From contig JASIAN010000219.1 of assembly GCA_030042035.1 (NCBI GenBank), positions 1-46,766 on the forward strand: a DNA stretch of 46,766 nucleotides. Reading direction: 5' to 3'. Shown piece by piece: positions 28,985-37,170 of this stretch. The DNA comes from Alphaproteobacteria bacterium (lineage in GTDB: Bacteria; Pseudomonadota; Alphaproteobacteria; ATCC43930; CGMCC-115725). How positions within the stretch are numbered: the first letter of the stretch is position 1; every line of letters starts with the position of its first letter. Both the position numbers and the translations under genes were made by a program. The notes beneath the pieces were generated by a model. That model was given only the letters and a program-made list of their open reading frames with translations. It made no database searches and had not been told where the DNA came from.

Positions 28985-30364
28985 CTAGCCGCCGCCGGGG
29001 CTGGCGGCCGGCGCGGCGCTCGGCACCGGAGCGCTGCCGTATGCCTCCTCTTGCGAGATGTCCTTGTTCGTGTAATCGGGCAGAAGCGCGGTCGTTACGA
29101 CGCTGATGACGGCGCAGCCGAAGATATACAATGCGATCACATAAGGGTTGCGCGTCCACGCATAGAGCGCCGTCGCAATGATTGGCGCCGGGCCGCCGGC
29201 GACTATCGAGGCAAGGTGAAAGCCGAGCGCCGAGCCGCTGTAGCGCAGCCGCGGGCTGAAGCATTCGGCGATCAGCGCCGCCTGGCAACCGTACATCATG
29301 TCGTGCGGCACCAGCGACAGGACGATCGCGATGAAAATCACCACCGGGATCATCGTGTTGAGCAGCCCGTAGTAGACAAACCCCCAGAGCCCCATCGTCA
29401 CCGCGCCGATCAGGTACATCTTCTTGCGGCCGATCAGGTCGGAAATGTGGCCGGCGACCGGGAGCGACACGGTTGACAGCGCGGCGGCAAACAGCACCGC
29501 GGTCAGCAGCGTGTTGCGCGAGCTGTGCAACACCGTCGTGCCGTAGGTGAAGATGAACGCGACAAACACATAGAACGGCGCCTGCTCGGCCATGCGGCAC
29601 AGCGCCGTCAAAATGATCATGACCGGCTGCGCTTTGATGACCTCGAGGACCGGCGTACGCGCGACTTTCTCCTGGTCGAGAATGCGCTGGAACACTGGCG
29701 TTTCGAGGATGCCGAGGCGGATATAGATGCCGATCGCGACAATGACGATGCTGATCCAGAATGGAATCCGCCACCCCCACGCGAGGAACTGGTCGCCGGA
29801 GACCGCGCTACCGATCAGTACGACCAGATTGGCGAATACCAGCCCGGCTGGACCGCCCCATTGCGGCCATGACGTGATAAAGCCGCGGTGCTTGTTGGTC
29901 TTGGCCCATTCCATCGCGATCAGCGTGGCGCCGGACCATTCGCCGCCGATCCCCATGCCCTGGATGAAGCGCACGATCGTCAGGATCACCGCGCCCCAGA
30001 TGCCGATCTTGGCGTAGCCCGGGACGAAGCCGACGGCAAAGGTGGACAGCCCGGTTAAGAGCAGCGTCGAGATTAGCGTCACCTTGCGGCCGATGCGATC
30101 GCCGTAATGGCCGAACAGCGCCGCGCCGACCGGCCGCGAGATAAAGCCGACGGCATAGATGCCGAAGGCCTGCAAGGTCCCGGTCAGCGGGTCCGATTGC
30201 GGAAAAAACAGCTTGGCAAAGACGAGCGGCGCGATCTGTACGTAGAGCAGAAAATCGTAGGCCTCGATGATCGTACCGACCGTTCCGGCGACGACCGCGC
30301 GCCGCAGTTGCAGGTTATGCTCGATGTCGGACAGGCCCCAGCCGGCCGCGTCGCTTGTTGCCAT
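28985..30364 (-). CDS. MHS-family MFS transporter (metabolite:H+ symporter)
   Basis: 459 residues from the ATG at 30362-30364 behind GGGAGGACGCCG. Twelve membrane helices are evident. MHS signatures are GTIIEAYDFLLYVQIAPLVF in helix 1, FISRPVGAALFGHYGDRIGR after helix 2, FIQGMGIGGEWSGATLIAME, and the second-half loop GHISDLIGRKKMYLIGA. This family includes shikimate, alpha-ketoglutarate and proline/betaine permeases, so an organic acid is the likely cargo. It is divergent from the NicX-like operon, which makes uptake of that pathway's substrate an attractive inference. The tail is Ala/Pro-rich and cytosolic. Confidence 0.9.
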   Translation of the reverse strand: MATSDAAGWGLSDIEHNLQLRRAVVAGTVGTIIEAYDFLLYVQIAPLVFAKLFFPQSDPLTGTLQAFGIYAVGFISRPVGAALFGHYGDRIGRKVTLISTLLLTGLSTFAVGFVPGYAKIGIWGAVILTIVRFIQGMGIGGEWSGATLIAMEWAKTNKHRGFITSWPQWGGPAGLVFANLVVLIGSAVSGDQFLAWGWRIPFWISIVIVAIGIYIRLGILETPVFQRILDQEKVARTPVLEVIKAQPVMIILTALCRMAEQAPFYVFVAFIFTYGTTVLHSSRNTLLTAVLFAAALSTVSLPVAGHISDLIGRKKMYLIGAVTMGLWGFVYYGLLNTMIPVVIFIAIVLSLVPHDMMYGCQAALIAECFSPRLRYSGSALGFHLASIVAGGPAPIIATALYAWTRNPYVIALYIFGCAVISVVTTALLPDYTNKDISQEEAYGSAPVPSAAPAASPGGG

Positions 30365-30449
30365 CGGCGTCCTCCCGGTTCGCATGCTTTTCCGGCGATC
30401 GCACCGCCGGCACGTTTACGCCATGATGCTAGCAGCGCGGCCATGACTG

Positions 30450-30480
30450 AACAATCCTGACCGCACCAATCTGGATTGTT
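30450..30480. promoter_or_regulatory. Inverted repeat between MHS transporter and NicX-like gene
   Basis: AACAATCC (30450-30457) and GGATTGTT (30473-30480) are a perfect 8-base inverted repeat with a 15-base spacer. A third half-site CAATC sits inside (30467-30471), so CAATCTGGATTG is a nested shorter repeat. The position in the 258-base divergent gap suggests an operator controlling transporter and dioxygenase together. The rest of the gap shows no other gene I can support. Confidence 0.45.
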
Positions 30481-30622
30481 GATCGAGATCAGACCCGACA
30501 TGCGGGTCGCGCACGCACGCGAGAGGGTCGGATGCCGAGCATTTCAACGATGGCGAGCAACACATGGAATCTCGCTGCATTCAGCCGCATGATCGGCAAT
30601 TAGCCGAGGTTGGAGCGAAACG

Positions 30623-31669
30623 ATGCTGGCGGAGCGCATCGAGGAGAAATGGATCGCCGCGTTCGCGCGGGTGCTGGAATTGTCGGCCATCGGACCGGGC
30701 GATGTCGTCGCCATCCTGTCGGAGACGCAGTCGCGCCCGGTTAACGTGCATCTCGCCGAACTGGCCGCGCTGAGGCGCGGCGCCCGCGCCTTTCACCTCA
30801 TCGTACCGACGCCGCATGTCTCGGCGCCGGTGCCGGTGCGCTCGACCGGCGCCTCGGAGGCGGTGCAGCGCTTGGCACCTGTCGTCACGGCGCTCGCCGC
30901 CGCGACGCTCGTCCTCGACCTCACCGTCGAGGGCATGCTGCACGCCCCGGAGTTACCGGAGATTCTGGACGGCGGCGCGCGCCTGTTGATGGTGTCGAAC
31001 GAGCACCCCGAGGCGCTCGAACGGCTCGTCCCCGACCCCGCGCTCGAACCCAAGGTGCGGGCGGGCATCCGCAAACTGCGCGAGGCGACGGAGATGCGCG
31101 TCACCTCGCCGGCCGGCACCGATTTGACCGTGCGCGTCGCCGGCGCCCGGGTTGGCGGCGGCTGGGGCTACGCGGCGCGGCCCGGACAAGTCAGCCATTG
31201 GCCAGGCGGGCTGTGCCTGTGCTTCCCGAAGGCCGGCAGCGTCGGCGGCTCGCTGGTGCTGGCGCCGGGCGACGCAAACCTGACGTTCAAGCGCTATGTC
31301 GAGACGCCGGTTCGGCTCGTAATCGACGAGGATTATGTGACCGCGATCGAGGGCGACGGCCTCGACGCCGAGCTCTTTCGCAGCTACATCGCCGCCTGGG
31401 GCGACGAGGACGCCTACGCCGTCTCGCATGTCGGCTGGGGCATGAACCCGAAAGCCTGTTGGGAAGCGCTGCAGCTCTACGACAAGGGCGACACAAACGG
31501 TACCGAACTGCGCGCTTTTGCTGGCAATTTCCTCTATTCAACCGGTGCCAACGAAACCGCCGGCCGCCATACTATCGGCCATTTCGACCTGCCGCTCCGC
31601 CATTGCACGATCGCGCTCGATGGGGTGCCGATCGTCGATTGCGGACGTCTTGTCGGCGACCTCGCATGA
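30623..31669 (+). CDS. NicX-like extradiol dioxygenase (2,5-dihydroxypyridine 5,6-dioxygenase family, M29-peptidase fold)
   Basis: 348 residues with GGAG seven bases before the ATG. The fold is that of M29 leucyl aminopeptidases, used by NicX to open 2,5-dihydroxypyridine with Fe(II) and O2. The iron ligands reported for Pseudomonas putida NicX (His265, His318, Asp320) have direct counterparts: His269 in AVSHVGWGMN, and His320 and Asp322 in TIGHFDLPLRHC. The spacing is 51 and 2 residues against 53 and 2. Flanking blocks LYSTGANETAG and TIALDGVPIVDCG also fit. The next gene overlaps by four bases. The actual substrate could be another dihydroxylated N-heterocycle. Confidence 0.78.
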   Translation: MLAERIEEKWIAAFARVLELSAIGPGDVVAILSETQSRPVNVHLAELAALRRGARAFHLIVPTPHVSAPVPVRSTGASEAVQRLAPVVTALAAATLVLDLTVEGMLHAPELPEILDGGARLLMVSNEHPEALERLVPDPALEPKVRAGIRKLREATEMRVTSPAGTDLTVRVAGARVGGGWGYAARPGQVSHWPGGLCLCFPKAGSVGGSLVLAPGDANLTFKRYVETPVRLVIDEDYVTAIEGDGLDAELFRSYIAAWGDEDAYAVSHVGWGMNPKACWEALQLYDKGDTNGTELRAFAGNFLYSTGANETAGRHTIGHFDLPLRHCTIALDGVPIVDCGRLVGDLA

Positions 31670-32877
31670 GCCCGTTCGCGCCGAGCGACAAGCAGGCGGC
31701 GCTCGTGGCGCTGGCCGCGCGGCTCGGCCGCGAGAACTTTGCGCCGCGCGCCGCGCAATACGACCGCGACGCCAGCTTTCCGTTCGAGAATTATGCCGAT
31801 CTCCGCGCAGCGCGGCTGACGGCGCTGTGCGTGCCCGAGCGCTATGGCGGCCTCGGCGCCGATTTCACAACCTATTGCCTGGTCTCGGCCGAACTCGGCC
31901 GGTGGTGCGGCGCGACCGCGTTGACCTTCAACATGCATGTCTCTTCGACGCTGTGGATGGGCGCACTCGCCGACGACCTCGACATGAGCGCCGTGGAGCG
32001 CGCCCGCCACGACCGCCACCGCGCGCTGCATTATCGCCGCATCGTCGAGGACGGCGCGCTCTACGCCCAGCCGTTTTCCGAGGGCGGCCCGGCGGCGGCC
32101 GGGCGGGCACCGTTCGGCACGCTCGCTCGGCGTGTCGAGGGCGGCTGGCGCCTCACCGGCCGCAAGATTTTTGCCTCGCTCGCCGGCGCCGCCGATTACT
32201 ACGGCGTGCTGTGCACCGAGGACAAGCCCGACGCCACGATGGCCGATACGCTCTACCTCGCCGTACCCTCGACCGCACCAGGCGTTGCCGTCGAGGGGGA
32301 GTGGGACCCGCTTGGCATGCGCGGCACCGTCTCGCGCAACCTTGTCTTCAATGACGCGTTCGTAGCCGACGACGCGGCGCTGATGCCGCCCGGCGTTTAT
32401 CATCAGGCGGCGCGGCGTTGGCCGCACATGTTCCTCACCCTCGCGCCGACCTATATGGGCATCGCCCAGGCCGCCTATGACTTCACGGTCGCCTACCTGC
32501 GCGGCGAGGTATCGGGCGTCGCCGTGAAGCGCCGCATGTACCCGACAAAGCAGATCGCGGTGGCGCAGATGTTTGTCATGCTGGAGCAGACCCGCGCGCT
32601 GTTCCTGCGGGCGATCGGCGAAGCGCGCTGCGACCCGTCGAAGGAGGAGCGGCTGCGCGCCTACGCGGCGCAGTACACGATCATGGAAAACGCCAACGAC
32701 CTCTGCCGGCTGGCGATCCGAACCTGCGGCGGCCAGGCGATGCTGCGCTCGCTGCCGTTGGAGCGCCTCTATCGTGACAGCCGCTGCGGCTCGTTGATGC
32801 TGCCGTGGACCGCCGAACTCTGTCTCGACCGCCTCGGTCGCGAGACGCTTTACGAACCCGGCGAGAGGGACGCGTGA
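31666..32877 (+). CDS. Acyl-CoA dehydrogenase-like flavoprotein
   Basis: 403 residues from the ATG at 31666, overlapping the upstream stop as ATGA. The N-terminal helical domain has LCVPERYGGLGADFTTYCLV, the middle beta domain QPFSEGGPAA, GGWRLTGRKIFASLAGAADY and EWDPLGMRGTVSRNLVFNDA, and the C-terminal helices ENANDLCRLAIRTCGGQAML then LERLYRDSRCGSLMLPW. The usual catalytic YEGT Glu of short/medium-chain dehydrogenases is replaced by LPWT. The protein may therefore use another base or act as a DszC/HpaB-like flavin monooxygenase. Translational coupling to the NicX-like dioxygenase suggests a shared pathway. Confidence 0.83.
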   Translation: MSPFAPSDKQAALVALAARLGRENFAPRAAQYDRDASFPFENYADLRAARLTALCVPERYGGLGADFTTYCLVSAELGRWCGATALTFNMHVSSTLWMGALADDLDMSAVERARHDRHRALHYRRIVEDGALYAQPFSEGGPAAAGRAPFGTLARRVEGGWRLTGRKIFASLAGAADYYGVLCTEDKPDATMADTLYLAVPSTAPGVAVEGEWDPLGMRGTVSRNLVFNDAFVADDAALMPPGVYHQAARRWPHMFLTLAPTYMGIAQAAYDFTVAYLRGEVSGVAVKRRMYPTKQIAVAQMFVMLEQTRALFLRAIGEARCDPSKEERLRAYAAQYTIMENANDLCRLAIRTCGGQAMLRSLPLERLYRDSRCGSLMLPWTAELCLDRLGRETLYEPGERDA

Positions 32878-32929
32878 TCCACCCATTAAATTTTTCAACG
32901 GTGTATTGAACAATTTCAGAAATGTTACG

Positions 32930-33096
32930 AGCCACCAGCGAGCGGCAGGCAGGCGGTTCCGGATTGGCAACAACAGGCCGGTGATGATGTGGAAGGTGCT
33001 CTCGGAGGAATTCGCCGCCTTGGCGCATTCCGTTTGCGACAGCGCTGCGAAGCGCTCGCGGCAGGCGTCAGACCCCGCAGATTGACCGTGACGCAA
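32930..33096 (-). pseudogene. Possible remnant of a strawberry-notch-type helicase C-terminus
   Basis: In the 236-base gap before the Old Yellow Enzyme gene, the minus strand encodes ERFAALSQTECAKAANSS followed by TFHIITGLLLPIRNRLPAA. The second piece resembles the TGLLLPIWxRLP motif I associate with bacterial strawberry-notch C-terminal domains on plasmids and integrative elements. No start, upstream helicase domain or continuation is present, and local composition is less GC-rich near 32880-32930. Assignment is from memory of the motif only. Confidence 0.33.
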
Positions 33097-33113
33097 CTGG
33101 CCGAGGTATAGCG

Positions 33114-34253
33114 ATGGAAGAGGCGAGCCATTTATTCGAGCCGATCACCCTCGGCGGCATCACTTTAATAAACCGGATCACGGTCTCGCCGATGTGCCAA
33201 TACAGCGCCGAGAACGGCTCGGCCGGCGACTGGCACCTGCAGCATCTTGGTTCCCTGTCGCTGTCGGGAGCCGGCCTTGTGATCGTCGAGCAGACCGCGG
33301 TCGAGCCGGAAGGGCGCATCACTCACGGCTGCCTCGGCCTCTATTCGGATGCGAACGAGGCGGCGCTCGGCCGTGTCCTCGCGCTGTGCCGGCGCTGGGG
33401 ATCGGCACGGCTCGGCATCCAGCTGGCGCACGCCGGTCGCAAGGGCTCGGCCAGGCTGCCCTGGCATGGCGGCGGACCGCTCGCCGTCGACAACGGCGCC
33501 TGGCCGGCCGCAGCGCCCTCGGCAATCCCGTTCGATGATCGCTGGCCCGTCCCTGAGGCGCTCGACGAATCCGGGCTCGCCCGCATTCGCGACGCCCACG
33601 TCGCAGCCGCAAGACGCGCCGACCGGATCGGGTTTGATCTCGTCGAGCTGCTCGCCGCGCACGGCTTCCTGCTGCACTGCTTCCTGACGCCGATCGCAAA
33701 CCGGCGCTGCGACCAATACGGCGGCAGCCTCGCGAACCGCATGCGCTATCCCCTTGAAATCGCGGCGGCGGTGCGCGAGGTATGGCCACGCGACAAGGCG
33801 CTCGGTATGCGCATCACCGGTACGGACTGGATGGCCGGCGGCATTACGCCGGAAGAGGCCGGTGTGTTCGCGCGCGCGCTGCGCGGCATCGGGCTCGACT
33901 ATGTCTGCGTTTCATCCGGCGGGATCGGCCCGCAGGCCCGACCGGCAATAGGCCCCGGTTATCAAGTACCGTTTGCTGCGGCCGTCAAGAAAGCGAGCGG
34001 CATCGCCGTGCAGGCGGTCGGCATGATCGTCGATCCGCATCAGGCCGAAGAGATCCTCGCCACGGGGTGCGCCGACAGCGTGGCGCTGGCCCGCGCCTTT
34101 CTCGACGATCCGCGCTGGGCCTGGCATGCCGCCGACGCGCTCGGCGCAGAGATCGCCTGTCCGCCGCAATATCGGCGGGCCCGCCCCGATCAATGGCCGG
34201 GCGCCCTGCTCGCTCGCCCGCGCGGCTCGTCCGAGCAGCGGCGGCGGGATTGA
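33114..34253 (+). CDS. NADH:flavin oxidoreductase, Old Yellow Enzyme family (YqjM/XenA-like)
   Basis: 379 residues from the ATG at 33114 with GAGG upstream. FMN-binding TIM barrel: LFEPITLGGITLINRITVSP then MCQYSAENG with the regulatory Cys28 of the YqjM class, QLAHAGRKGSA, the substrate-binding His pair in LAAHGFLLHCFLTP, NRRCDQYGGSLANRMRYPLE and the phosphate-binding C-terminal strand QAVGMIVDPHQAEEIL. It reduces activated C=C bonds (enones, maleimides, nitro-olefins) with NAD(P)H. The C-terminal arginine usually contributed across the dimer in YqjM-type enzymes is not clearly aligned. No operon partner. Confidence 0.92.
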   Translation: MEEASHLFEPITLGGITLINRITVSPMCQYSAENGSAGDWHLQHLGSLSLSGAGLVIVEQTAVEPEGRITHGCLGLYSDANEAALGRVLALCRRWGSARLGIQLAHAGRKGSARLPWHGGGPLAVDNGAWPAAAPSAIPFDDRWPVPEALDESGLARIRDAHVAAARRADRIGFDLVELLAAHGFLLHCFLTPIANRRCDQYGGSLANRMRYPLEIAAAVREVWPRDKALGMRITGTDWMAGGITPEEAGVFARALRGIGLDYVCVSSGGIGPQARPAIGPGYQVPFAAAVKKASGIAVQAVGMIVDPHQAEEILATGCADSVALARAFLDDPRWAWHAADALGAEIACPPQYRRARPDQWPGALLARPRGSSEQRRRD

Positions 34254-34276
34254 TGGGTGCCGCGGATGGTGAGATG

Positions 34277-35143
34277 TCAGTGGGCGAGCAAGACCGGCAG
34301 CGGCGCCTCGGCCAACGCCGCCTGCGTGACCCCGCCAAACACCCATTCGCGCAGCCGCGTATGGCCGTACCCGCCCATGACCAGAAGATCGGCGCGTTCG
34401 CGCGCCGCCGCCAGGAGCGTCGCCGCCGCGCCGTCGGCGCCCGGCCGCAGCCGCTCGCCGCGCGCGGCAAAGCCGTGCCAGGCGAGGTTGCGCACGATGC
34501 GGTCGGCGGCGTCGGCCGCCTCCGGCCTTTCTTCGATCGTCAGCACGACGATCTCGCGGGCGCGGGCAAGAAACGGCATCGCCAGCGCCACCGCCCGCGC
34601 CGCCTGCGGCGTTGCCTTCCAGCCGATGGCGATCCGCTCAAAGCCGGCCGGCATCGGCCCTGTCGCCGGGATCAGCAGCGGCCGGCCGGTTTCGAGCAAC
34701 ACCGCTTCGAGAATCGCCCGCTCGTCGGTCTCCTCGCCGCGCGCCCGCGGCGCGACGATCAGGTCGGCGGCAAGACCGTAGCTTGCCATCCAGCGTGCCT
34801 CTTCACCGATTTCGACATGCAACTGCGCCGATGGCACAGCGTTGGCGGCGATGCCCGGCACCGTCGCGGCCGCCAGTCCCGCATCGCTGCAGAAGCGGGC
34901 GAAATTGGCCCGCGCCTTGGCCTCGCGGTCGCGCGCATCCTGCTCGATGCGCTCGATGAGGCCGGCGGTCAGCGCGCCGCTGCCGGCGTCGGTTGCCATT
35001 GCGAGCGCCACCGTGGTCGCGTCGAACCGCACGTGCAGCACGTCGAGGTGGGCCGCGAACGGCCGGGCGACCGCCAGTGCCGCCGCCAGCACGCCCGCGT
35101 CGCCATCGCTGCCGGTCGCGGCGACGAGGATCGTCTTGATCAT
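34277..35143 (-). CDS. Tandem universal stress protein (UspA family)
   Basis: 288 residues from the ATG at 35141-35143 (MIKTILVAATGSDGD); a GTG at 35162-35164 overlapping the upstream stop is an alternative start. Two Usp domains are present. The second ends with the ATP-binding signature VMGGYGHTRLREWVFGGVTQ (G-2x-G-9x-G-T), while the first, ADLIVAPRARGEETDE, is degenerate, as often seen in tandem Usps. Usp proteins support survival under starvation, oxygen limitation and membrane stress. It sits directly downstream of the M20D amidohydrolase gene and may be co-transcribed with it. Confidence 0.87.
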   Translation of the reverse strand: MIKTILVAATGSDGDAGVLAAALAVARPFAAHLDVLHVRFDATTVALAMATDAGSGALTAGLIERIEQDARDREAKARANFARFCSDAGLAAATVPGIAANAVPSAQLHVEIGEEARWMASYGLAADLIVAPRARGEETDERAILEAVLLETGRPLLIPATGPMPAGFERIAIGWKATPQAARAVALAMPFLARAREIVVLTIEERPEAADAADRIVRNLAWHGFAARGERLRPGADGAAATLLAAARERADLLVMGGYGHTRLREWVFGGVTQAALAEAPLPVLLAH

Positions 35144-35160
35144 CGGCCGGGATCCAGCGC

Positions 35161-36336
35161 TCACCTCGCGAGGCGGGCCAGCCGACGCTCGACGAGGCGG
35201 GCAAACAGCGCCGCGCCATAAGGCAGCGCCCCGTCGTTGAAATCGTAGCCGGGGTTATGCACCTCGCAGGCGCCCTCGCCGTCGCCATTGCCGATCTGGA
35301 TGTAGGCGCCGGGGACGATCTCGAGCATCCGCGAGAAATCTTCCGACGCCATCGTCAGCGGTCCCTGCCGGTTGATGTTGCCGGCGCCGACGACGTCGGC
35401 GGCGCAATCGGCGATGAACTCGGTTTCGTCGGCATCGTTGACGAGCGGCGGGAAGAGGTAGCGGAAATCGAGCTCGGCCGTGGCACCGAACCCAGCGGCC
35501 ACGCCTTCGGCGATGCGCCGCATGCGGTCCTCGACGAGCGCCATCGCCTCTCGGCTGAAGCAGCGCACCGTGCCGCCGAGCGAGGCGCGTTCCGGGATCA
35601 CATTATAGGCGTCGCCGCCGGCAATCCGTGTCACGCTGACGACGACCGTATCGACCGGCCGCACATTGCGCGCGACGATCGATTGCAGCGCGGCGACGAT
35701 ATGGCTGGCGACCAGCACGGGATCGACGCCTGCCTCGGGCCGCGCGCCATGGGCGCCCTTGCCGCGGATCGCGATGTCGAAGAACGCGCCGCCCGCCATC
35801 ATCGCGCCCGGACGGATCTGGAACTTGCCGACCGCAAGTCCCGGCCGGTTGTGCATGCCGAAGATCGCATCGCAGGGAAATTCGTCGAACAGCCCGTCTT
35901 CGATCATCGCGTCGGCACCGCCCCGACCCTCTTCGGCCGGCTGGAAGATGAAATTGACGGTGCCGTCGAAATTGCAGGTCTTGGCGAGATAGCGTGCCGC
36001 GCCCAACAGCATCGTCGTGTGGCCGTCATGGCCGCAGGCGTGCATGCGGCCATCGTGCTGCGAGCGGTGCGCAAAATTGTTGGTCTCGTGCATCGGCAGG
36101 CAGTCCATATCGGCGCGCAAGCCGATCGTACGCGGCGAGTTGCCGACCCGGAGCCGCCCGACGACGCCGGTCCGGCCGATGCCGCGATGCACCTCGATGC
36201 CGAATTCGGCGAGCTTGCCGGCGACCAGATCGGACGTGCGGCGTTCCTCGAAGCCGAGTTCCGGATGGGCGTGGATGTCGCGTCGCCACAGAGTCAGGTC
36301 CTCGTGGAAGCCGCGAGCCGCGTCGAGAAGGTCCAT
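35161..36336 (-). CDS. M20D amidohydrolase (hippurate hydrolase/aminoacylase-like)
   Basis: 391 residues from the ATG at 36334-36336, with GGAG 14 bases before. Conserved: LTLWRRDIHAHPELGFEE, IGLRADMDCLPMHE, the metal-binding RMHACGHDGHTTML with the bridging Cys, the catalytic Glu in FIFQPAEEGRGGAD, FGMHNRP, and a late His in ACEVHNPGYDFND. Members hydrolyse N-acyl amino acids such as hippurate, indole-3-acetyl-amino acids or N-acetyl-diaminopimelate. The stop overlaps a possible GTG start of the Usp gene. An inverted repeat lies 26 bases upstream. Confidence 0.92.
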   Translation of the reverse strand: MDLLDAARGFHEDLTLWRRDIHAHPELGFEERRTSDLVAGKLAEFGIEVHRGIGRTGVVGRLRVGNSPRTIGLRADMDCLPMHETNNFAHRSQHDGRMHACGHDGHTTMLLGAARYLAKTCNFDGTVNFIFQPAEEGRGGADAMIEDGLFDEFPCDAIFGMHNRPGLAVGKFQIRPGAMMAGGAFFDIAIRGKGAHGARPEAGVDPVLVASHIVAALQSIVARNVRPVDTVVVSVTRIAGGDAYNVIPERASLGGTVRCFSREAMALVEDRMRRIAEGVAAGFGATAELDFRYLFPPLVNDADETEFIADCAADVVGAGNINRQGPLTMASEDFSRMLEIVPGAYIQIGNGDGEGACEVHNPGYDFNDGALPYGAALFARLVERRLARLAR

Positions 36337-36361
36337 TGCCGCTGATCTCCATGACAAAGCC

Positions 36362-36379
36362 GTGCTGTTTTTACAGCAC
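36362..36379. promoter_or_regulatory. 7-base inverted repeat upstream of the M20D amidohydrolase
   Basis: GTGCTGT (36362-36368), four T, ACAGCAC (36373-36379): an 18-base near-perfect palindrome, 26 bases before the ATG on the amidohydrolase side. The surrounding 36380-36450 is AT-richer than average. Its position fits an operator at the transcription start or a 5' hairpin. Confidence 0.45.
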
Positions 36380-36450
36380 ACGCGACCGCAATAGGAGACC
36401 CTAACTTAGGATAAGGTTAACTCCGAAGAACTCAACGTATGCGCGAGCTG

Positions 36451-37089
36451 CTATGGCATGCCGTCGCGCTGCATCGCTTCCAGCACGGCAACCGCACCGC
36501 GCGTCGCCGGGTCATCGTCGCCCGCGACCCGGCGCCGTGTGTCGACGAGCTGGCGCTGCAGCCAATAGGCTTCGCCGCGTTCGCCCCATTGCCACAGCAT
36601 CGCCGCGAGGTTGCCGAGCGCGACGAGCGTATCGGGGTCGCTGTCGCCGAATTCGCGGTGGAGCGCCTCGATCGCCTGTTCGAGCAAGGCGCGGGCGGCG
36701 GCAAGATCGCCCTCGGCCGACAGCGTGCCGGCGAGGTTGTTCATCGCTCGCAGCGTTTCGCGGGCGTGCTCGCCCCACGCCGCCGGCGCCCGCGCCACGA
36801 TCTCTTCCTGCAGCCGGCGCGCCGCCTGGAGATCGCCCTGGGCGCCGATTGTCGCCGCGAGCTTGCCCTGCGCCTTCAGCGTGTCGCCGTGCGCATCGCC
36901 GAGCGCCCCGCGACGGGCCGCGACGACGTGCTCCTCGATTGCCCGCTCCTCGTCGAGGCGCCCGCGCGCCCACAGCATTTCGGCGAGATCGAGCATCGCG
37001 GCCAATGTCTCGGGATGCGCGGCGCCACGCTGCTCGCGCAGCCTGGCGACCAGATCCTGCTGCTGCTTCAGCGTCCGCGGTGAGCTCAT
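36451..37089 (-). CDS. TPR-repeat protein (kinesin-light-chain type)
   Basis: 212 residues from the ATG at 37087-37089 behind AGGATAACGGA. At least four 42-residue TPR-type units can be seen: HPETLAAMLDLAEMLWARGR, HGDTLKAQGKLAATIGAQGD, ARETLRAMNNLAGTLSAEGD and DPDTLVALGNLAAMLWQWGE. The long 42-residue spacing is that of TPR_10/TPR_12 proteins. These usually act as protein-interaction scaffolds. No signal peptide, so cytosolic. It is divergent from the first cyclase-like gene, with overlapping promoters in an 80-base gap. Confidence 0.85.
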   Translation of the reverse strand: MSSPRTLKQQQDLVARLREQRGAAHPETLAAMLDLAEMLWARGRLDEERAIEEHVVAARRGALGDAHGDTLKAQGKLAATIGAQGDLQAARRLQEEIVARAPAAWGEHARETLRAMNNLAGTLSAEGDLAAARALLEQAIEALHREFGDSDPDTLVALGNLAAMLWQWGERGEAYWLQRQLVDTRRRVAGDDDPATRGAVAVLEAMQRDGMP

Positions 37090-37104
37090 TCCGTTATCCT
37101 GCCA

Positions 37105-37133
37105 CTGGCAAGCCTGCGCGCATCGCGTATAAT
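37105..37133 (+). promoter_or_regulatory. sigma-70 type promoter for the cyclase gene
   Basis: CTGGCA, a 17-base spacer and a perfect TATAAT (37128-37133). Transcription would start about 30 bases before the cyclase ATG. Confidence 0.6.
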
Positions 37134-37170
37134 TCAGCCTGCATACCGGCGACAATAGAGCAAGGTGAAC

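Noticed and set aside
30532-30603. 23-codon plus-strand ORF before the NicX-like gene
   Set aside because: It has a weak purine-rich stretch upstream but no codon run or hairpin logic to suggest a leader; kept only as a note.
31534-33096. Minus-strand open frame (520 codons) opposite the acyl-CoA dehydrogenase-like gene
   Set aside because: Only its first 50 or so codons, in the intergenic gap, look like real protein (reported as a possible remnant); the rest is an antisense shadow.
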